Source: UBA1543 sp964596375
GTDB lineage: Bacteria; Pseudomonadota; Zetaproteobacteria; Mariprofundales; Mariprofundaceae
Direction of reading: 5' to 3'
Length of the DNA: 9,325 nt
Assembly (NCBI GenBank): GCA_964596375.1
Contig: CAZQTO010000090.1
Span: forward strand, 1-9,325
Shown here: in pieces, positions 6,305 through 9,325 of the stretch
Numbering within the stretch: position 1 is the first letter of the stretch
Layout: each line of letters opens with the position of its first letter
Notes under the pieces: generated by a model
Database searches by the model: none
What the model saw: the letters and a program-made list of their open reading frames with translations, nothing else
What the model was told of the DNA's origin: nothing
Program-made: the position numbers and the translations under genes

Positions 6305-6927
6305 ACAATCTCGATCAAATTTATGCCGACAGCGATTGCGTTGCAGATTATGCAGATGGTTATTTCGCTTATCTCAGCAAGGTGATGGGGGAAATAGACA
6401 GTAAGGCGATAGAACGCTTTGTCGACACCTTTCTTCAGGCCCGGAAGCAGGGTTCATGGGTTTATTTTATCGGGAACGGAGGAAGTGCTACGACAGCTAG
6501 CCACTTCGTGAACGATATTGGCTTCGGTACCCGCTCGTGGGACAAGCCTTTCAAGGTGATGAGTCTGAATGACAACTGTGCCGTGATGACTGCTCTAGCC
6601 AATGATAATGGTTATGAGAATATGTTTGTCGATCAGTTGAAGGTATACTTGAAACCGGAAGATGTGGTCGTAATGATTACAGCCTCTGGTAATTCGGAGA
6701 ACCTCGTACATGCTGTTGATTACGCAAATTCTATCGGGGCACATACCATTGGTTTGACCTCGTTCGACGGCGGAATTGTCCGGGAGCGTTGCAAGGCATG
6801 TATTCATGTTCCTGCGATGAAGGGTGAATATGGACCTGCTGAAGACGCGCATATGATCATAGACCATCTGGTGAGTTCCTATCTCATCCGGCTAGTCAGG
6901 TCGGAAGCTGCTGCGCAGCAAGCGTGA
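6301..6927 (+). CDS. SIS-domain phosphosugar isomerase, GmhA-like
   Basis: A 208-residue protein, near the length of sedoheptulose-7-phosphate isomerase GmhA (about 190), which makes heptose 7-phosphate. SIS phosphate-binding motifs are GNGGSATTASHF (58-69) and ASGNSENLV (128-136). By alignment with E. coli GmhA, the zinc ligands H61, E65, Q172 and H180 correspond to H68, D72, E181 and H189. The spacing is exactly preserved, but two ligands differ (Glu to Asp, Gln to Glu), so a metal site probably exists in altered form. Substrate may be sedoheptulose 7-phosphate or another ketose/aldose phosphate; it is not safe to call it gmhA. Start is GTG at 6301 with GGAGG upstream, overlapping the previous stop by GTGA. 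Its own stop overlaps the SDR start by another GTGA. A cytoplasmic precursor-pathway enzyme. Confidence 0.88.
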   Translation: MNNLDQIYADSDCVADYADGYFAYLSKVMGEIDSKAIERFVDTFLQARKQGSWVYFIGNGGSATTASHFVNDIGFGTRSWDKPFKVMSLNDNCAVMTALANDNGYENMFVDQLKVYLKPEDVVVMITASGNSENLVHAVDYANSIGAHTIGLTSFDGGIVRERCKACIHVPAMKGEYGPAEDAHMIIDHLVSSYLIRLVRSEAAAQQA

Positions 6928-7646
6928 AACGATCTGTTTTGACCAGTAGGACAGCTTTGGTAACTGGTGGGACGCGTGGTATTGGTTATGCGATTGCACA
7001 GCGCTTGATCGAAGATGGCGCCGAGGTGTTAGTTACAGGGTGCCAGCTGAGCGGTAAAGGTCCTTCAGGCAGCGAATACTTTGGGGTCGATTTTGCCGAT
7101 CAGCAGGCAGTTGATCTTTTTGCCGAATCTATGAAGAAGCGGCAGATTGATATTCTTATCAATAATGCTGGTGTGAATAAGATCGGACGTTTTGCCGAGA
7201 TTGATCAGGCGGATTTCCGGAATATCCAGCAGATAAATCTGCATGCGCCCTTCTGCTTGTCGCAGGCCGTTGTCGAAGGGATGAAGGCTCGATCATGGGG
7301 AAGGATTGTTAATATCGGCTCTATTTGGAGTAAAATAAGCAAAGAATTCAGGGTGTCCTATTCGGCCAGTAAGTTTGCGCTGGACGGGATGACTGCGGCG
7401 ATGTCTGCCGAACTGGCTCGATACGGTGTGCTGGTGAATTGCGTATCCCCCGGATTTATCGATACGGATATGACACGGCAGGTTCTGGGGGAGGATGGTA
7501 TGAAGGAACTGGCGGAGATGGTTCCTGCCAGGAGATTCGGCTCGCCTGATGAAATTGCCAGATTCGTTGCGTGGCTTGCCGGTCCGGAGAATACCTATAT
7601 AAGCGGTCAGAATATTGCCATTGATGGAGGATTTACCCGTGTCTGA
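6924..7646 (+). CDS. Classical short-chain dehydrogenase/reductase (SDR)
   Basis: A 240-residue NAD(P)-dependent oxidoreductase of the classical SDR family. The cofactor motif TGGTRGIG is at 14-21 and NNAG at 80-83. The catalytic residues are Ser133 (NIGS), Tyr146 and Lys150 (YSASK). VSPGFIDTDM and the C-terminal IAIDGGFT are typical of FabG-like reductases. The Arg after TGGT favours NADP(H), though not decisively. The context suggests it reduces a keto group on a sugar, ulosonate or cyclised intermediate rather than acting in fatty-acid synthesis; this is inference. GTG at 6924 overlaps the SIS stop (GTGA). The nearest Shine-Dalgarno-like bases (GGAAG, 6903-6907) are too distant, so translation probably depends on coupling. 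The 3' end overlaps the cyclase start by eight bases and contains that gene's Shine-Dalgarno. Confidence 0.9.
   Translation: MKRSVLTSRTALVTGGTRGIGYAIAQRLIEDGAEVLVTGCQLSGKGPSGSEYFGVDFADQQAVDLFAESMKKRQIDILINNAGVNKIGRFAEIDQADFRNIQQINLHAPFCLSQAVVEGMKARSWGRIVNIGSIWSKISKEFRVSYSASKFALDGMTAAMSAELARYGVLVNCVSPGFIDTDMTRQVLGEDGMKELAEMVPARRFGSPDEIARFVAWLAGPENTYISGQNIAIDGGFTRV
7626..7630 (+). promoter_or_regulatory. Shine-Dalgarno GGAGG for cyclase gene
   Basis: GGAGG lies eight bases before GTG 7639 and selects that start over TTG 7615 or ATG 7654. It is embedded in the codons of the SDR's conserved C-terminal DGG. Confidence 0.7.
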
Positions 7647-8718
7647 TGCGAATATGACGATTCAGTCACATGCCGGCCCGTATCAGGTTTTCTTCGATGA
7701 TGCGGCGCTGGATGTGCTCGAGGCAAACGTAGCTGAGGGTGTTCATTTCATTATCGATGCTAAGGTTGCTGATTTATATCGTGACAAAATGCAGCGCATT
7801 CTTGCCCATGATTCGGTATTACTGATTGATGCGCTGGAAGAGAATAAGGCGCTTGATGCTTTTCCCGCTTATGTGAAGCATTTGGTGGCGTGCAAGATTC
7901 GCAAGGATCACAGGCTTTGTGCCATAGGAGGCGGAATCACTCAGGATATCACCTGCTTTCTTGCCGCAACCATGCTGCGTGGGGTTGACTGGATCTTTTA
8001 CCCCACCACGCTTCTTGCACAGGCAGATTCCTGCATCGGTTCGAAAAGTTCGATCAATGCCGGTGATGCCAAGAATATTCTCGGTACCTTTACTCCACCG
8101 CGCGAAGTCCACATAGATACACGCTTTCTTACCACACTTAATGAGGTTGATGTGCGCTCTGGTGTTGGGGAAATGCTTAAAGTGCATGTGATCGACGGAC
8201 CTGATTCTTTTAATAAAATTTCAGATGAATACGACGCGATGTTTAAAGATGGCGAGACGATGCGTAAATTTATCCATCGTTCGTTGCAGGTTAAACAGGC
8301 ATACATTGAGCGGGACGAATTTGATGTAGGGCCACGGAGGGTTTTTAATTATGGTCACAGTTTTGGTCATGCTATTGAATCCGCCACCCATTTTGCCATT
8401 CCGCATGGTGTTGCGGTGAGTATTGGCTCCGATATGGCTAACTTCGTTGCCTGGAAACTTGGTTCGGGAAGTCAGGAGAATTTCGAGCGCATGCACCCTG
8501 CATTTAAAAAGAATTACAAGGGATTTTATGGTTTTCCTGTTCCTCTTGAGCAGTTCTACTCAGCGATTGGAAAAGATAAGAAAAATACCGGTAAGAACTC
8601 GCTTACACTGATAATGCCAGACCATCAGGGTGCTGTTTCTATCGGGCGTTATGAAAACGATGATCAATTCCGTACGGCCTGCGAGGAGTTTTTTTCCGGG
8701 TGCTATGCCGATGAGTAA
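7639..8718 (+). CDS. 3-dehydroquinate-synthase-like sugar-phosphate cyclase
   Basis: A 359-residue member of the dehydroquinate synthase (AroB) superfamily, which cyclises ketose or ulosonate phosphates with NAD and zinc. NAD site: AIGGGITQDI (95-104) and YPTTLLAQADSCIGSK (121-136). Against fungal AROM numbering, the aligned residues are D146=D130, K152=K136, K161/N162=K145/N146, E194=E178, K197=K181, K250=K219, R264=R233, N268=N237, H271=H240, H275=H244, H287=H256, with a KDKK (312-315) for K356. Zinc ligands E178, H240 and H256 are intact. This complete set argues for an active cyclase with an acidic DAHP-like substrate. However, GGKTA has become GSKSS and the overall sequence is divergent, so housekeeping aroB is unlikely beside these neighbours. 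Related cyclases (EEVS, DOIS) are alternatives but differ at several of these positions. GTG 7639 is chosen from GGAGG at 7626-7630. Confidence 0.88.
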   Translation: MSDANMTIQSHAGPYQVFFDDAALDVLEANVAEGVHFIIDAKVADLYRDKMQRILAHDSVLLIDALEENKALDAFPAYVKHLVACKIRKDHRLCAIGGGITQDITCFLAATMLRGVDWIFYPTTLLAQADSCIGSKSSINAGDAKNILGTFTPPREVHIDTRFLTTLNEVDVRSGVGEMLKVHVIDGPDSFNKISDEYDAMFKDGETMRKFIHRSLQVKQAYIERDEFDVGPRRVFNYGHSFGHAIESATHFAIPHGVAVSIGSDMANFVAWKLGSGSQENFERMHPAFKKNYKGFYGFPVPLEQFYSAIGKDKKNTGKNSLTLIMPDHQGAVSIGRYENDDQFRTACEEFFSGCYADE

Positions 8719-9325
8719 TCCGTGCAAGGTGGCTGTGGCCTCGCGTTCGTTCTCAAAAAACCCGGTGCTTCGCGAAGAATTGCTCAAACGTTATCCGAAT
8801 ACACGTTTCAATGATGAAGGGAAATCATTGGTTGGGGATGAGCTGGTCGCATTTCTGCAGGGTGCGGAAAAGGCGATTACTGCACTTGAAAAAATGGATG
8901 AATATGTCATCTCCCGACTTCCTGATCTAAAAGCGCTGGGTAAGTACGGCGTCGGAACGGATATGATTGATATGAGTGCCCTGCGTAAGCATGGGGTGCG
9001 TTTCGGCTGGACTGGTGGTGTGAATCGGCGTTCTGTTTCTGAGCTGACGCTGGCCTTTATGATATCCATGTTGCGTGGCATTCCCTATGCAAGAGATGAG
9101 GTGCGTGCGGGGCGTTGGCGGCAGATTGTCGGGCGCGAACTCAGCGGAAGAGCTGTGGGCATTATCGGCTGTGGACATGTGGGGAAGGATGTTGCTCAGT
9201 TAGTTAAAGCGTTTGGTTGTTCAGTAATGGCTCATGATCTTCTGGATTTCCCTGAGTTTTATCGAACACACGACATTGAATCTGTCGACCTTGACACTTT
9301 GTTGCGACAGGCGGATGTGGTGACC
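8711..9325 (+). CDS. PGDH-like NAD-dependent D-2-hydroxyacid dehydrogenase, 3' truncated
   Basis: The first 205 residues of a D-isomer-specific 2-hydroxyacid dehydrogenase (SerA/phosphoglycerate-dehydrogenase family), cut by the window edge. Visible are the substrate-domain motif LGKYGVGTDMID (76-87), the segment GGVNRRSVSELTLAFM (102-117) and the Rossmann motif GIIGCGHVGKD (150-160). The catalytic Arg, Glu and His of the family lie beyond the window, so activity cannot be judged. It probably interconverts a 2-keto acid and a D-2-hydroxyacid. In this operon that could be a sugar-derived acid, or 2-oxoglutarate as a side activity known for SerA. ATG 8711 (eight-base overlap with the cyclase gene) is preferred because GGGTG (8698-8702) is well spaced; ATG 8705 in the same frame would add two residues. 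Both starts are plausible. Confidence 0.87.
   Translation, partial: MSNPCKVAVASRSFSKNPVLREELLKRYPNTRFNDEGKSLVGDELVAFLQGAEKAITALEKMDEYVISRLPDLKALGKYGVGTDMIDMSALRKHGVRFGWTGGVNRRSVSELTLAFMISMLRGIPYARDEVRAGRWRQIVGRELSGRAVGIIGCGHVGKDVAQLVKAFGCSVMAHDLLDFPEFYRTHDIESVDLDTLLRQADVVT

Noticed and set aside
7615..7638. Upstream TTG start for the cyclase gene
   Set aside because: GGAGG at 7626-7630 is correctly spaced for GTG 7639, and the extra eight residues would lie under the SDR's conserved C-terminus.
8755..8761. A AAA AAC heptamer in frame near the start of the 2-hydroxyacid dehydrogenase gene, followed by the palindrome CTTCGCGAAG (8768-8777), resembling a -1 frameshift site
   Set aside because: The -1 frame closes after about 18 codons without an informative product, the palindrome forms only a tiny stem, and the zero frame continues as a normal dehydrogenase.
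1..9325. CRISPR arrays, tRNA/rRNA genes, insertion sequences, attachment sites
   Set aside because: No regularly spaced repeats, transposase-like frames, terminal repeats or RNA-gene-like sequences were seen; the window is almost entirely filled by coding sequence.

Overview
The window is a densely packed stretch of a bacterial chromosome. All recognisable genes lie on the + strand, with only 18 nt and 40 nt of non-coding sequence between genes and no visible terminator or internal promoter. Composition is moderate GC, with AT-richer patches. The protein families point to a Gram-negative, probably proteobacterial, surface-polysaccharide (O-antigen or capsule type) sugar-precursor operon. I cannot name the genus from the sequence. 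Both ends are open: the left edge cuts a hisF paralogue, the right edge cuts a 2-hydroxyacid dehydrogenase.

Layout. (1) 1-1276: HisF-like and HisH-like proteins, the ammonia-generating pair that in surface-polysaccharide loci supplies an N-acetyl-sugar amidotransferase (WbpG/WbuX type). The HisF copy has Glu where the histidine-pathway enzyme has its catalytic Asp. (2) 1276-2298: an AT-rich P-loop protein with a kinase-like Walker A motif on what looks like a sulfotransferase-type framework. (3) 2317-5211: a 964-residue FAD plus iron-sulfur dehydrogenase of the D-2-hydroxyglutarate/D-lactate type (YdiJ-like), unusual in this setting. (4) 5211-5252: a 13-codon mini-ORF sharing a TAATG overlap with each neighbour. 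(5) 5252-9325: a module of a Gfo/Idh/MocA oxidoreductase, a GmhA-like SIS phosphosugar isomerase, a short-chain dehydrogenase, a 3-dehydroquinate-synthase-like cyclase and a PGDH-like 2-hydroxyacid dehydrogenase, all joined by 4-8 bp overlaps and mostly using GTG starts.

Working together (inference). The SIS enzyme, cyclase, SDR, Gfo/Idh protein and hydroxyacid dehydrogenase look like a cytoplasmic route to an unusual phosphorylated sugar, ulosonate or carbocycle. The cyclase keeps every active-site residue I can align with true dehydroquinate synthase, so its substrate may be an acidic DAHP-like ulosonate. The flavoprotein could re-oxidise a 2-hydroxyacid made when an NAD-dependent sugar oxidase recycles its cofactor on 2-oxoglutarate. 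HisHF would supply ammonia for an amidino or amide decoration. The combination resembles no single pathway I can name and is the best candidate here for an undescribed system.
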